Source: Lates calcarifer (lineage: Eukaryota; Chordata; Actinopteri; Centropomidae). Taken from it: a DNA stretch of 64,000 nucleotides. Positions 24,973 to 51,002 of this stretch are shown here, in pieces. The stretch spans positions 11,293,194 to 11,357,193 of the forward strand of contig NC_066852.1 of the NCBI RefSeq assembly GCF_001640805.2, given 5' to 3'. Under the pieces are notes generated by a model. That model was given only the letters and a program-made list of their open reading frames with translations. It was not told the DNA's origin and searched no databases. Position 1 is the stretch's first letter. Every line of letters begins with the position of its first letter. Position numbers and translations under genes: made by a program.

Positions 24973-27810
24973 GGATGATTCATCCTGGCAGTCTTCTGCA
25001 AATATGCCTGGACATCCGGCATTCACTGCATCCAAGAGAGACAACTCTCATGTGGACAGTGGTTCTAAACTTTCCAACACTGTGAGTAAGTTTTTTGTTT
25101 GTATTAAAAAGTGTGTTCAGTCCACACTGACTGCTGCTGTTGTGCTGACTGTGTTAATTCAGTGTAGAGAAAGATGAGTCAGCAACTAGACTACATAACT
25201 ACTCATACAGTATTGTATATGATAAGCTGTTCATAGATAAATATATACATAGAGGCTAAAGCTTTGACCTGTAAAACACAATTAATACATCCTGGTTAAC
25301 ATTTCATGAGTTGTTTAAATTCATGTTGTCATGTGTGGAGGTGCTTCAGATTCAGCTAGAATGACCCAAACCATATTACTCATAGAATCATCACTCTTTA
25401 TTCTGATACATCTTTATGGAAATAAAAAAAATAATCATAATCAAGCAGGTAAATAGAAATATCTGTGCTCCACATATTTTGCAAAACAAGCTTTCAATCA
25501 AAAGCTACAGCCTATAAAAAGCTGTAGACTACACTTGCACATGAAAGGATATAAGGACTTGATTAACCATACACTAATGCAGCAGCCAGAGCATTATCCA
25601 CGCCTACTGTTTACACTCTGAGGCTTAATGGCAGATCTGACAGTGTGCCAGGGGGCTGAGGGTTTCCAACTCTCTGATTTCCCTTATTCTGTTCCTACAC
25701 AGTTATCTCCTTAAATTTATTTCCACACCAAGAGGAATCCACAAACTACTTTGGGCTGAAAAAAAAAAAAATCATCTTGAGTGCTGTTTGATCTCTGCTT
25801 GAGGAAATACAGTAAGGAAATATTGAGCATCAAAAGGTTTCTCTTAACCACTGTTACGTATTTTTTCCCACAAAAACCAACATATTCTTGAAAGCAAACT
25901 TGTCTCTCTTTTTTTGGAAACAGACTAAGCATGCAATTAATTCTAGCAGAAATATCACAACACACTCTTTGATAGGAGGATTTGAAAAGGATTTCTTGAA
26001 ATTTGGACATGGTACAAATGCACCACGAAACTGCAGGCGAACAGTAGTACTGAAATATTCAGACCATGGTCAGAGATGAACGTTGAAATAAAGTTGCTGT
26101 TTGGAAAAGGCTGCAATGTGATCAGCTCTCCTTGAAACTCTGCTGCCTCAGCACTGTTTCATTATGGCTTTAGGTACTGAAATGAAGTCACTGATTGAGC
26201 TTTGGATTTAAGGAGTGACAACATATCAAAGATAGAAGGGGTGTATTTGGATTCTTTTTTTCTTACATTAATCATGTAAACAGTAAAAGTGATTTTTTTA
26301 AGGTCTCAGTTCCAATGAGAACTGAAATGAGAGCATACATCTCACTTCAACAATCTACTCTATGTTAGTTAACCCTATAATTACACAATGAAATATACTT
26401 CAGACTGGTCCTAAAGTCTTAAGTGAAAATAAGTACTTAATTAAGAAAATAACAACAAAATGTGCCTAGCAAATGGCAAAATAATAAAAATACAGTAAAC
26501 AGAGAATTGCACTTGCACTTAAGAAGCTTCTAACCCGCCCCCCCCCACACACACACACACACAAGCAGAGATAAAGATTTATAAATTTGCAAATTTGGCC
26601 CCTGGAGATAACACGCTGCAGCTGAAGCGGTCATGACCTTTTAGAATCTAACACCTCTGAGATCTGGCTGAGATACAGGCATATATCTACAGCTCGTGAA
26701 TCTCAAACGACTGTGCAAATTATTCGCTGAGGCAGAAGCAAGAAAACAAAGAAAAGAAGCAGAAAATGCACAGATGAGAGGAAAACAACAACTGAGATAT
26801 TGCAAGTCAAATCTGGCTTTCTGTAGCGAGCAGTAATAGTGGCTGTTTGTTGAAGGCTAGCATAATGTGGCGAATCCTGTTAACTATGCTACACATGCTC
26901 TATATTCATGTTACAGACTAGATGTGGGCTATGTATAACTCAGTTATATACTTTATACTGTGTGTCCCAGGTCGAAAAAATATCCCTTTTTTCCCTTTTA
27001 TTTTACACAAATTGCACCCTGAGATTTGATAAAACAAAATGTCCTTCAAAAGGTTTAAGTTGTGACCACAACAGTCCACTACCTCATATATTACATATTC
27101 AATACAAGCCTCATAAATACAATAATCCAACGACTATTGAGCTGACCTTTATGTACAAAATGCTGCACCTATACTAGAGCATGACATCCTACATTTACAG
27201 TGAGACCCACAGAGGCAAACATCAATCACACACACTGTGAAGATCAGACATGACATATTTCCTAGACAGTTTCAAGAGGACAAAGGTGGTCTCCCTGCAG
27301 CAGCACGGAGGAATTCAAACTAGTTTACCTTTAAATATCATAGTTTCAAGTATGATATACTTGAACTCGTGCTATAATATTGTTACTGCCTGTGCTGCTG
27401 TTGGAAGAAGGAGACAGATCAAAGTGCTGCAGCTGTACGGCATTCATTCATGTTATTGCAAATGTGTAATACCATAATTGAATCTTTTATGCTCTCAATA
27501 AAATGTATATGACATCTTCGCTCAGATCTCTCTAGATCTCTGAAATCACTTTATGGCTCCCGAGGACAACACTTAACAGCTTGTCCTTGCTCGCTACGCT
27601 GCTGTTTATTATGCGCCTGTATCAACTGGAAAGCTGGTGTTTGTCACAATAAGCAGACATTTACAGGACACACTCACCAGGAGACACTGAAGTCACGGGA
27701 CACATTAGCATTTACAGGATGTTTTGCTTCACAGCAGTGACTAGTCACCTGAAAAATAAAATCTATCAGGACATCCAGCAGGAAAAATCCTCCTGTGGAC
27801 TCTCAGTCAC

Positions 27811-27892
27811 CTTGTCCAAGTCATTCATTATGGAGGTGTACTTCAGCATAGCATCACAGGCAGCGAGGAGGACAGACTCTTCTGTCATGTTT
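27811..27892 (-). CDS. Orphan coding exon, gene unknown
   Basis: A well-formed exon on the minus strand. A pyrimidine-rich tract and TTTAG precede it, and the donor GTGACT follows. An ATG at 27888 in good context (AAAC before it) opens a frame reading MTEESVLLAACDAML..., 26 residues to the donor in phase 0. The translation is protein-like and would form an amphipathic helix. I do not recognise the family. It lies 440 bases beyond the tbc1d8b stop on the same strand, so it may belong to a separate small gene or to a tbc1d8b splice form. A possible second exon at 27551-27625 (acceptor TTTCCAG) would add 24 residues and a stop, giving a 50-residue protein, but that exon's splice site is weak. 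Confidence 0.4.
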
Positions 27893-28332
27893 CTAAATAC
27901 AGAGGACAGGAATGAATGTCTCTTACACAATATAAAAGTAGTGTTTGTGCTCCATGGCATGTAGGGAAAAATTTCTAGATGACAGATAAAATCTGAGGCT
28001 ACACGAGAGAGTGAATTTCATCAATGAGGCTGAAAATGCATAATTAGATAAAAGGAGCTACAGCCTATCATATGTCTGCAACGAGGCTAATGTTGGTCAG
28101 TGGACTCCTACAGCAGTGTTTGAAATGTCTTAAAGATGTTGCACCTCATCCAAGCGACACACACTCACACACATTGCACCCCAGTCTCCTCTTCATTTAT
28201 GACACCTCTGCACCAGCCCTCTTACTGTCTGCCTCACCAAAACCCACTGCCCTATTCAAGTGGAGAAAGGAAATTCATGGTGACTTCTAGGTTTGAATCA
28301 GAAGCAAAGTATCAATTCACTTATATATCCTG

Positions 28333-41065
<12,733 letters not shown>

Positions 41066-43154
41066 GTTTCAAATGTCATGGAGTTTTCTATCAAATCCGC
41101 CTGACATGTCACGGTTATCGGTAACGTATCCTGACATCAAACCCGTGGACATTTGTTTGTGTCCGAATCCCTCCCTTCCCACGTCGACAAGAAATGCTGC
41201 CAAAGCTGCAAGGCATTATGGGATTGTAGTTTCTGACGAGAAGGCGGTCCAAGGAGACTCATTCTCTGGGATCAGCTGTTTCATGAATGAAATGGACAGA
41301 AAATATTGCTTAAATAATTTTTGTTACATTTGCTGTTCTTTAATTCATAAGAACATTTTCTTAAATTCAAGTAATAATTCTAGTCTACATATGGTCCACA
41401 TATATATATTGTGTGTAATTTTTTAAACAATACTTTTCAAGAGTATTATTTTTTAATTCATAAAAAGAGGATATATCTATGTAAACCATGAATGTTGTGT
41501 TTTTTGTTTGCCTTTTTATTGACATATTTGGTAATTATGCTTTTATTTTGGCCAAAAAAAGTTCTTCAAGTATTTTTCCAATAAACTAAATTATAATCAT
41601 ATTGCCTTCCAATCTTCCAATTATAGTTGTAATGGCACCTAATTTATTAACTTAACATTTTGCCAGAAGAGTGTAATATCCAAACTGTTGTTGTTGTTGT
41701 TGTTTGAATAAATACAGTAAAAAGTTTATACTTGGTATCAGTCCAAAGATTTTTTTATTATTAGAGACACAGGGAACTAACAAGGCATACAGTATGTACA
41801 CTGTAGAGAGAGTTATGGTGGAGAAGATCATTTCCTTACCAGCAGCATCTCTATATCACCAATGTCCATATCTAAATGATTATCAGTTGGCTTGGTCAAG
41901 GCTTCTTTAAAAATCAACCATCAAATCTCATTCTGGAAACTGGTTTGACTGGTGAAACTACCCTGCAGGTCCTAAATGCAATGTAAATACTAATAGCATT
42001 CTACCAAATATCAGTATGCTTTGCTCTCAGACCCCTAGAATAAATATCTGCTCACTGACACATAAATTATTTGATTAACATATGGAGTGAAAAATAAAAA
42101 TGTGCCACCACCCTGTTTATATAAAATCAAGCATGCTTTTATTTAAGTGCCTATTGCAGTAAAATGACTGTTGCTTTGCAGAAGGAAATCAGAGTACACT
42201 GACAGCTGATTCACTTTGCAGGAAGTTGCAACAGTGATTTTTGAAAGAGTTCAGGAGTATAAATAACTGTAAATCCCCTTTACCACCTAATGTTAATGCT
42301 GTGAGTGGCACGGATTAATGCTAACTTCAAACAGATGCATTGTGACTTAATGAGAGAAATGCAGGAATGCAGAAAATAGCTCCAATTCATCTGCAAGAGC
42401 ATTAGTAAGGCTGGCCACTGATGTTGGGTGAAAAGGCCAAGGTGTCTTACAGTTTGGTGTTTCTGCCCATCCCAAAGTTGCTGGGTGGGGCTGATGTCAG
42501 GACTCTGTGTAAGCTAGCACAGTTCTTCCTTACAAAACAAAGAAAACTGTTTTTTTTATGGATGTTGATTTGCGCAAGGCGACACTGTCATGCTGAAACA
42601 GGAAAGGGTCTTGCCCAAACTGCAGCCTCAAAGTTGAAAGTGTGATATTAACATATCATTATACGCTGTATCTCTTAACAAAAACTCCAAGGCCAAACAG
42701 GGAAAACGTCCAAACAAAACTATTTCTATTATGTGGACATATTTGTGACAATATTATGTTTAATGAGGCTAAAGAGCTCCTTCCTTAACTGTGGATGGAT
42801 GCAATAACTTCATCTGGACAGCAGAGGACCTGTCTGAGCTCTTAAATCCCTCCTTGATGCTGTTGCAGTGGAGGGGTAAGGTGAACTTGTAAACCAAGCA
42901 CAAACTGCATATAATACCAACACATTTCATGTGCCAGTGAGTACAAGATAAAAATTAATAAATGAAGACTACAAAATGTAAAATCAGTATGTGATGAATG
43001 TATTATTTAAAATCTCTCTTTCTCTCTTTACATCCTGATCTTTTTTGAAAGCAGGTTTGGGATGCTAAATTAAAAATGCAGCATGTTGTATTCAAATTTG
43101 AATGTATACTTTTATACTTTATACTATATATTTAAGGAAACGTATATTTTTGTT

Positions 43155-43290
43155 TCATTAAACTGTCTGTGAGAGGAGCTGATGTGATTGACATTATTAA
43201 AGCGTCCATTAGCGCCACCTGCTGCTGTCAGATATGTTTTGTCAATAACAATAAAATAGAATATAATTCTAATTTCTATACATCTGCAAG
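43155..43290 (-). repeat. Short dispersed repeat, shared with 11520-11620
   Basis: On the minus strand this reads GACAAAACATATCTGAC, AGCAGGTGGCGC, then a TTTAATAATGTCAATCACA word. The plus strand at 11520-11620 carries the same order: GATAAAACATGTCTGAC, AGCAGGTGGAGC, then TTCAATAATGCCGATCACA. The copies differ at scattered bases, so they are old members of one family. Confidence 0.6.
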
Positions 43291-43456
43291 AGTGAAACCG
43301 ACAACTAAATAAACTCATACTTCATGTTGGAAAATTATTCTGTTTCGTCATACAACTTATAATTTAATATTTATATGGCTAATATTAATAAATTATAATC
43401 ATTTACAAAACAAACTACAAACTGGCACTGACCGTACAACGCAACCGTCGCTTTGA

Positions 43457-43464
43457 TGACGTCA
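43457..43464. promoter_or_regulatory. Palindromic CRE-like site (TGACGTCA) upstream of radx
   Basis: A perfect CREB/ATF octamer lies 489 bases before the radx start codon, in a CpG-containing stretch followed by CAGCGCGCAATTT. A perfect CRE in a CpG-type promoter is often functional, but this is inference from the motif alone. Confidence 0.35.
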
Positions 43465-43952
43465 AACAAACCCTGCCATCCACAGCTCAGCGCGCAATTT
43501 AAAAACAAGGATTTGCTGTGTACATTACCTGGCTAGTTTTTCGGTCAGACTGAAGTATCCGGCGTGGTAACGTAAGATATAGCAATAAAGTTAATATATC
43601 AAGTGATTTTCTTTGTCTTTGCGCTGTTTTTTCCGTACAAGGCAGATAGTGACGCAATCAAACAGCACCCGTGTTGTTTGTATTGTTAGCCAGCGGTAAC
43701 TGTCACTTCGTTAGCGATGTAGCCTCTTTTCCAAATATTTAAAAAAAAAAATAAGGTAGACCAGTTGTTGTAGCAATTCTGCTCTTATTCAGGTACGATA
43801 AGTGTATGTGTAGTGTAAGTTTGGACGCGTTGCTAACACAGACAGGAAGAAGTTAGTTGTTTAGCCTACAAGCTAACATGAGTTACTTTGTTGCCAGTAG
43901 TAGCGACACACTGTGTGTCTAACAGGTGACTTTGTTCAGTTAACTGTCCGTT

Positions 43953-45974
43953 ATGGAGGATAACTCGTCTTATTCTTCGGTGGCGACTGGTCTGTGTCAA
44001 GCGTCTTTCCTCCAGAAGACACTGGAGCGGTTATCCTCTACACAGTGCCTGAAGCTGAGAGATGAGGAAGGGGCTCCCGTCGCTGTCATTGCACTTCAGA
44101 GGTACTTATCTGAGCAGACCGAGGGGCAGCAGCAGCAGCAGCAGCAGCAGCAGCTCGACAGCTACACCTACGATGTGACGGTCACCGATGGAGTCTGGCG
44201 AGCCAAGTGCTTTCTTCACCCCGATTTAAATCACCAGGTGCACACAAACACCCTAAAGACTGGAGCTGATATCCACATCACGCAGTGTTCTTATGTTTAC
44301 AACGAGAGGAGACTGGGACACGGTTACATTTGCATTGAAAAGCTCAGATGTGGTGCTGAGAGGTCTGTCCTCCTGCCCCGTGTAAACGATGTCAGCTCTC
44401 TGCCTATGCTGGTCAAGCATGGCATGGAGAGAAGTGTAGTGCTGCAGAGCGATGTTCCCCTTCAGGTGAGCCGCAAACACTACCTGTCTCTGTGGAACAA
44501 CGACGATCCAGAGGGAGACATCTGGACATCAGGCTCTCCCTCAGCTGAAACTGTGCTGGACGGTGAGATGCTGCACTCTGATCGTACTATCACATATACA
44601 GTTGCACGGTATTTACAGTAATGAGGTGGAATCTGCTACGTGTCTTTTTGGCTGGTTAGCTGGGCAAACCAAACATCACAATATGATTGACCCAGTACCT
44701 TGCCTGCGATTATGGGACAGTATTGCTAGGATGGCAGTTGGTTTAAGCAGAATATGTTTGCACACAATACAACACGGTGAATTAAATAAGCTGGAAATGA
44801 TGCATAGCTGCAATTAACTATCATTTTCGTTATAAATTAGTCAATTTATTCGCAACAGTAGAAAACCCTCAAATTTGCAAGGCTGAAACCTTGAGAGAAT
44901 GTTTTCTTAAATGACTGACAATAAGAATCCTTGTCTGTTTTCTATAAACTTTCTGACAATAGATTACTTAACTAGTTGTTTCAGCACATGTTCAAGGACT
45001 AATCAGGTAAGTGGTAATACTCTAAACCCAGCTACAGCAATCTTACATAATTAGAAAATAAATGTAACTTAATCAGGTTTTAAGGCCTGGAAAAGACAAC
45101 TTTTAAGCTGCATTTCAAGACATTAGAATACCCAGAATCCTTGGCAATATGCAGTCTTGCATCATAAAGTAGTTTCATAACTTACAGTCTAAACTGTACA
45201 TGGTGGGAACGCCATTGTTGATAGTATATTTGAAGGATATTTACTAAAATTGTCTCTGCCCATTCCAGTTAATGCCTCTCGTTTGCAAATATTTATTTTC
45301 CATGACAGAACTGAATCTGCATTGGCTGCCAAGTTGCAGTGAAAATCCTGATGATGTGTCATCTGCAATGTCTTCTCTCCAACAGTATCCAAGATCACTC
45401 TTCTTAGTAGTCTGGAGTCATCCTTTAGAGGCGCGTGGAAACCGCTCCCTCTCCTTGTGAAGATAATACACAAATCCAGATTAAGATATTATGGGAAGTT
45501 TGGGCTCAAGATCGATTACCCCTACCAGGTGAGTTTGAACTTGCAGAGAATCATGAGCCTCAGTAAACAGACATGGACAGGATCTCACTTTCATATTTCT
45601 CACTAATAGTATGCTATATTTCAGGCATACTTTGAAGTCGCTGATCAGAGTGGCACAATGTCCCTTGTGCTTTGGAACGAACTTTGTCCAGAGTTTTACC
45701 AGAGACTGAACGTGGGCACAGTGTTGTACCTCCAAAATTACACCCTGAAGCAGAGTTATGCAAACCGGTCACGGCCGCAAATGGACCATCACAGACTGAA
45801 GACCTTTAACTCTGTAGGTATGTACATAACCACTGATCACAGTCTTAAAATTTAAAGCTTAGTGCCATTGTTTTGTCACTGTTAACATCATCAGTTGAGC
45901 TGTATTATGGGAGCAGCAGACGGAGGCAGACACCTGCAGTAAGGGACAGTAGAAGAAAGAGAGAGTGAGAGAGA

Positions 45975-46018
<44 letters not shown>

Positions 46019-49000
46019 CACAGCCTGGGCATTAATGTGTTTGAGGGAAGAAACACACAGTTACAGTGATGCAGCGATATTAAGACGGTTTACAGTAATC
46101 TCGTCGGCAGGACAACATGAACAACATTTACTAACTACTAAGCTTAACTGATGCATTGAGACTGACCCAACCTGCCAAAGGAAAAATGGTAACCTGAAAT
46201 AAGAATCAGAATAAAATGCTAACTGAAAGTTAAGGCATAAAAATTAGTTTTTAGTTTGGATTTAAAGGCCTCAACTGAGTCAGCCTGTCTAATATCAATA
46301 GGGAGGTTGTTCCAGAGGAAGGGGGCCCGATAGGAGAAGGCCCTGCAGCCTGCTGACTTTTTTTTTTTTTTTAACTCTGGGGACAGATAGCAGCCCGGCA
46401 CTAAAACCAGAGTAATGTGGTCAAACCTTCACGACTTGGTTAGCATTCTAGCTGCAGCATTCTGAACAATTTGTAGACTTTTAGTGCTTGCACGCCGAAA
46501 ACAAAACATTACAATAGTCCAGTCTAGAGGAAACAAAGGCGTGAACGAGAATTTCAGCATCTGCCATGGAAAGAAAAGACCGAATCCTAGCTGTATTACG
46601 TAGGTGAAAAAAGGCGGTCTTTGTAATGTCCTTAATGTGCTGATTGAAGGAAAGAGCAGGATCAAATGTGACACCCAGATTCTTGGCTGTTGTACTTTGA
46701 GAAACAGACACACTTGTCAAGGGATATAGTTACTTGTTCAAACTTGTGTCTGTATCGCGCCGGGCCAATAACCAGCATTTCAGTTTTGTCTGAGTTAAGA
46801 AGCAGGAAGTTTCGAGACATCCAGCTTTTCACAGAAGACAAGCAGACCTCTAGTTCCCTAACTTGTCCATACAACCCTCACATATTCAAATGATATCTCA
46901 AACAACTAACTACAGCTTTTTTTTCAGCTCTGTTGTTTATACAATTCTGATTTGCTTTTACTTCAGGTCAACAGTGAACGTTTGTGTGGCTATCCTTTGA
47001 CCATTTCACCTGTTCTGGCATTTATCTTTCATTCTACAGGACTTAATATTAGGTTTAGGGTTTAATCAGCATGGAAAATAAAAGTAGATTTGCGTAGTTT
47101 CATCTTCTCTTCCACTGATTTATTTTTGGGTTTCTGAAAGGGGCTGGTGAATTACACCTTTAGCTTTCATTCTGTATTTTTCCAAGAAATCTGCCTGAAC
47201 CCTCGCAACCCAGCTTCAGTCATCACTGTAGTATCACCAAAGAGTGTGCTGCCTCAGTGGGGATTGCCTGAGGTTTCCTATCAGTTCACCACCAGGTAAT
47301 GAATTAGCATTATTTCATTACTCTACAGTCTTACATTTGTCTGTCCATATGTAGTACTTGAGGTGTGCTAGATATGCTTTTTATTTACTGTTTTGGTTTA
47401 TACAAACACGAAAAGTATGCTGTTTACTATTATTCTGTCTATGCAGCATGTGCTCCCTGGTCCATGTATTATTATGATTGCTGTTTTGTTCTAAAAAACA
47501 GCTTCATGTTATGTATGTTTCTCACAGGTCCGAGTTGGAAAAATTAGCCAACAATTCTGCGTGTGATGTCATTGGTTTGGTAACATTTGTTGGTCGTGTT
47601 GAGAGGGTGAAGAGCAAAGGGAACAAGGGTGAGAAATGTTTATATTTTATCTATTAAATGTAAATTATTTATGAAGAGATACATTTCCTTTTTGATTATA
47701 ACTCAGTTAATGGTGATTGACCATGTTCACCTTTTTAGGTCCAGAAAAATACTGGACGTATCGCTGGGTACACGCAGTTGATGGGACATCTAAGCATCCG
47801 TTTATCCTGGAGATATTTTCCTCTTCTCAACCAGAAATCTTCAGCTGTATATGCCCAAGTAAGTCAGCGGTATTAGCTCATATCTTGATATCCATGCTGT
47901 CAGACTTGTAAACATTTTCTTTTATACTGATTAACACATCATCACCATCTCCTCCACAGTGACCTACCTGGTTTGCACTCAGATGAGGGTTTGTCAAGTG
48001 GAAGGCTCATTGCCCTACCTCACAAGCAGCTGTGAGACAGAGACGTTCATCACGGGTTAGCACAGTCGTAACAATAAGTACCTGATAGTAATTACATATA
48101 TGTGGTCACTGCAGTTGGAGCTGAACTGTATATTATCTGTGTCCACAACAGGCTATCACAAAGGTCAGCCATATGTGAGTGACCCCAGAGTAAAGAGCTT
48201 CATCCAGTGGACCAAAACTCTCAAGGACAACATCATCCTCCAGAGGACTGCTGTTGGCGGCCATTATTGCTACCCTCGTCCCCCAAAGACATTTACACAG
48301 TCAATGGCAGATGCCTCAGGTGAGGCAAAAACACAGACTTTCAGAGCATAGTAATATCACAATGCTTTTATTAGACTGAGCGTTCACTCCTGTAATTTCA
48401 CGACATGAAAGAATGAGCTCTGCGTCAGTGCTGAACAATAATGAGATGCACTCGGTTCTCTTGTGGGTGGCAGAAATCAAATAAAATCTGGGTCAGCATT
48501 CTCCTGCAGTTCTGCCACAAGATATGGTGTACTGCTCAGATCACTCAGTTGTACTCTACACCTACTCCTACTCTGTATCTTAAAGCATAATCTTTACACA
48601 TCGCATTTGAATTTTAAAGAGCTATTCTTTCAAGCCACCCAAAAGAAGACAATGTATAGAAAACAGTTTGGCCTTTGAGTACAGTACACCCTGCATTTAA
48701 AACTCATCTCAGAGTAAAGGGAATTGATTTATTTGTCCATGTCAGATTTTGTTATTTTAAAACCTTTATGCTCCATCCTCAGCTCAAGTTCCTCTGGTTG
48801 CTGCTGCTGACCTGAAGAGGGAGTTAGAGACCCTGCAATACAGGGAACATAAAAAACTGGCAATTCAGGGACAGATCACAGCTGTGCAGTACCTGAAAAA
48901 CCCAAAGACCACAGGGTCACAAGGAGCAGAAGAGAAAGAGGTAAAAGACATTATTTCAGTGCCTCTTTCCAGTTAGTAGTGACCATTAAAACGTTATGAC

Positions 49001-51002
49001 GAGACTACTGGTTTCATGCAGGTGCCAGATGTTTCTACTGATGTGCGTATACCAGACACACACAATCATCCCACAGCTGCTGAGCAGACTTCGGTTGACA
49101 GTTTAACGTCTCCCTCTGCTGAGAAAATCTCAGCAAGCAGAAGAAAAAGACAAATTCAAACAAGGTATGATTTAACTGCCAGCTCACAGATTGGTGAGCG
49201 TGATTTTGAATCACTTATTGTACTTTTATGGCTGAGTTTAAAGCCTGCATTTAATTTATTACATGAAATGTAACGTGGCAACTTGTTCTCCAGAAACACC
49301 ACACAGTCCTCCTTGAATCATGGTGGCGTGCCGTCAAAAAGGTACTGAACATTCAGCCAGTTGTTTTCATCAGTAAACCATTTTAGCCACTCTGAGCTCA
49401 TTTATCTCTGCTCCTACAGAAGGGCTGGACACAAACATGCAGCGGAAGGACGAGAGCAGGAGGAAAATGACAGCAACTCTGAATCAGAGCAGGCTCAGGA
49501 TGTGGAACAGAGTCTACAACCACAAAATCCAAATCGAGGTGAATTACTGGAGCTACACCCTCACTGGGTCTATCACATGTCATCAAACTTTGATTTCACA
49601 GTTCCTTTCTGACGCCCGTGCGTCTGTTTTCCACCAGACTCTGATGCTTTATCTTGGGAAAGCAGCAGTTGGCTGAAACAGAGGCAGGAAGTGTCTGAGC
49701 ATTTGTGTCAAGGTGGTCTGTACCAGGACAGCGTCTCTCAGAGGTTCACGTCCGACACAAAGAACGTCCTCCTGCAGTGGAGTAACCTCCAGCCAATGCG
49801 GTGGATGCCAGAGCAACCTGCTGACACCCTCCCACCTGTGGTTTGTCCAGGTTACTACCAACTAACAATATTAGGTAAAGCAGTGTTTCACTTTAAGAAT
49901 TATTCTTAAAGAAAGTTCCCTTCGTTCTTCTTGTCACTTCTCTGTACAAATCAACATTTCGGCCTCTGTTGTCCGACTTGTGTCAGAACATCCTCTTGTT
50001 CCCTAAATAAAGTTCTCCCTGAATCATTCAGGGGATGTGGGCTGCTGCTTTCTCTTTCTTATGAATAGCTGTCTCAAGTGGAGAAAAATTGCTGTCATAT
50101 TCATTCAGCACTGAATACCCGTAGCTAACTGACCTTTCATGCTTTTATTTTATTACCTTTACATCATCAGTGAGTCACTTTGAGGTTGGGACCTGCTGTC
50201 AGTGGAAACCAAGTTGCACAGTCAGAGGTCTGAGTCACATTTAGAAAACACCAAAATTCATATAACTCTGTATTATGAAACCTTTATTCTGTCTTTAAGT
50301 CTGTTTTCAACAAGCTGTTTAGTTCAATATGCTGTAGTCTTTGAAAATCAGCTTTTAGAATCATAATTAGCCAGCACACATTGTCAGGTAGAACCATCTT
50401 TAAACCCGGCTTTCAATAGATCTTAATACCAACATCTTAAAAAAATGACCTTTGTTTTTATGCTGTTGGATTGTTATGGCAACAACCACTATTATAATCA
50501 GTTTTTCAGTCTTTTTTTTTTTTAAATCTTCCTGACAGGCATAAACAAGCAGATAGCTGTTGACGCCGCATATTCTCCCATCGTGAGTGCTGATGAGCCC
50601 AGGGCTGTAGGTCTTCCTCAGGATCCCCATGGCAACACGATGATGTCCTGCCTTTCTTCAGGCTTCCTCTGCCCCCTGAGTGTCACAGCTACTCACAGCG
50701 ATACAGCTCTTCCCGAGCCAGGTAGCCCAGCACACCGGCAGCTCAGGAAGTGGTCACTGTGACACACATTTTCCCAGCATACCTGTCAAGTCTTTTTTTT
50801 TTTCTAATACATGGCATCATATTTAGAATCAGCCCGATGTGAATGTGAATTTTCCTGTCTTCCAGAGGAGATCTTAGCGAGTGCTGGTGAGCTGGAGGAC
50901 ACACATGTCGTGTGCATCCTGGACCTTTGTCACCTGGGTGGAGATAAGGTGGAAGTTCTGATCAACAAGATGTACAGAGTGACTGAGGTTTCTCTCGACT
51001 AG
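43953..51002 (+). CDS. radx: RPA-related protein RADX, complete
   Basis: RADX is a nuclear single-strand DNA-binding protein with OB folds that limits RAD51 at replication forks. Fifteen coding exons: 43953-44562, 45386-45528, 45625-45817, 47187-47295, 47528-47628, 47739-47858, 47960-48055, 48152-48319, 48783-48940, 49022-49164, 49294-49341, 49420-49538, 49638-49874, 50539-50721, 50866-51002. All phases agree and give 854 residues; human RADX has about 855. Conserved blocks include YDVTVTDGVWRAKCFL (first OB fold), KIIHKSRLRYYGK, SGTMSLVLWNELCPE (second OB fold), CDVIGLVTFVGRV, YWTYRWVHAVDGTS and GQPYVSDPRVKSFIQW. The start follows from the family-like OB fold after a variable leader. A run of nine CAG codons encodes Q59-Q67. 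The middle (about residues 560-640, Ser-, Glu- and Gln-rich) is poorly conserved. It is head-to-head with tbc1d8b, as close neighbours on human Xq22.3. Confidence 0.93.
44127..44153 (+). repeat. CAG run of nine codons in radx
   Basis: Nine uninterrupted CAG codons follow GAG GGG in the first coding exon of radx and encode nine glutamines, just before the first OB fold (LDSYTYDVTV). Pure CAG runs of this length are prone to length change. Confidence 0.9.
44808..44990 (+). repeat. Dispersed AT-rich teleost repeat copy in radx intron 1
   Basis: AGCTGCAATTAACTATCATTTTCG, then AAATTAGTCAATTTATTC, and later ATAGATTACTTAACTAGTTG followed by TTTCAGCA. This is the same type of repeat as at about 420-610 and 13680-13900, a widespread teleost family built around GATTAATCGATTAGTT-like words. 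Confidence 0.55.
45956..46014. repeat. GA microsatellite in radx intron 3
   Basis: A GA/GT-interrupted run that becomes a pure GA run of about 35 bases, between radx exons 3 and 4. Confidence 0.9.
46219..46900 (-). mobile_element. L2/Rex-type LINE relic in radx intron 3
   Basis: Minus-strand pieces in several frames read, in order, SSVKSWMSRNFLLLNSDKTE, KNLGVTFDPALSFNQHI, FLSMADAEILVHAFVSSRLDYCN, SLQIVQNAAARMLT, and RAFSYRAPFLWNNLP followed by SFKxKL-like residues and a stop. This is the end of the reverse transcriptase and the C-terminal tail of L2/Rex1-like LINEs. Frameshifts, a deletion between the AAARxLT block and the tail, and a 14-base poly-A (T on plus) insertion make it inactive. 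It lies antisense to radx. Confidence 0.85.

Larger units (their letters stand above)
20717..27550. other. Intergenic region, no gene recognised
   Basis: AT-rich sequence after the alpha connexin. AATAAA hexamers at 21401, 21701 and 22313 on the plus strand are candidate ends for the connexin transcript. The region holds a dispersed repeat at about 24240-24560 and the SINE-like element at 24672-24972. None of its open frames shows recognisable protein motifs. Confidence 0.5.
41066..43952. other. Divergent intergenic region between tbc1d8b and radx
   Basis: The 2.9 kb between two head-to-head genes should hold both promoters. The tbc1d8b side near 41066-41260 and the radx side near 43440-43950 are richer in G+C and CpG than the AT-rich middle. 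No TATA box is obvious. The middle holds a GTT trinucleotide run at about 41686-41705 and a dispersed repeat copy at about 43155-43290. Confidence 0.5.

Noticed and set aside
44563..44817. Plus-strand frame continuing the first radx exon
   Set aside because: Sequence after the donor at 44563; the protein continues in the exon at 45386 with correct phase and conserved residues.
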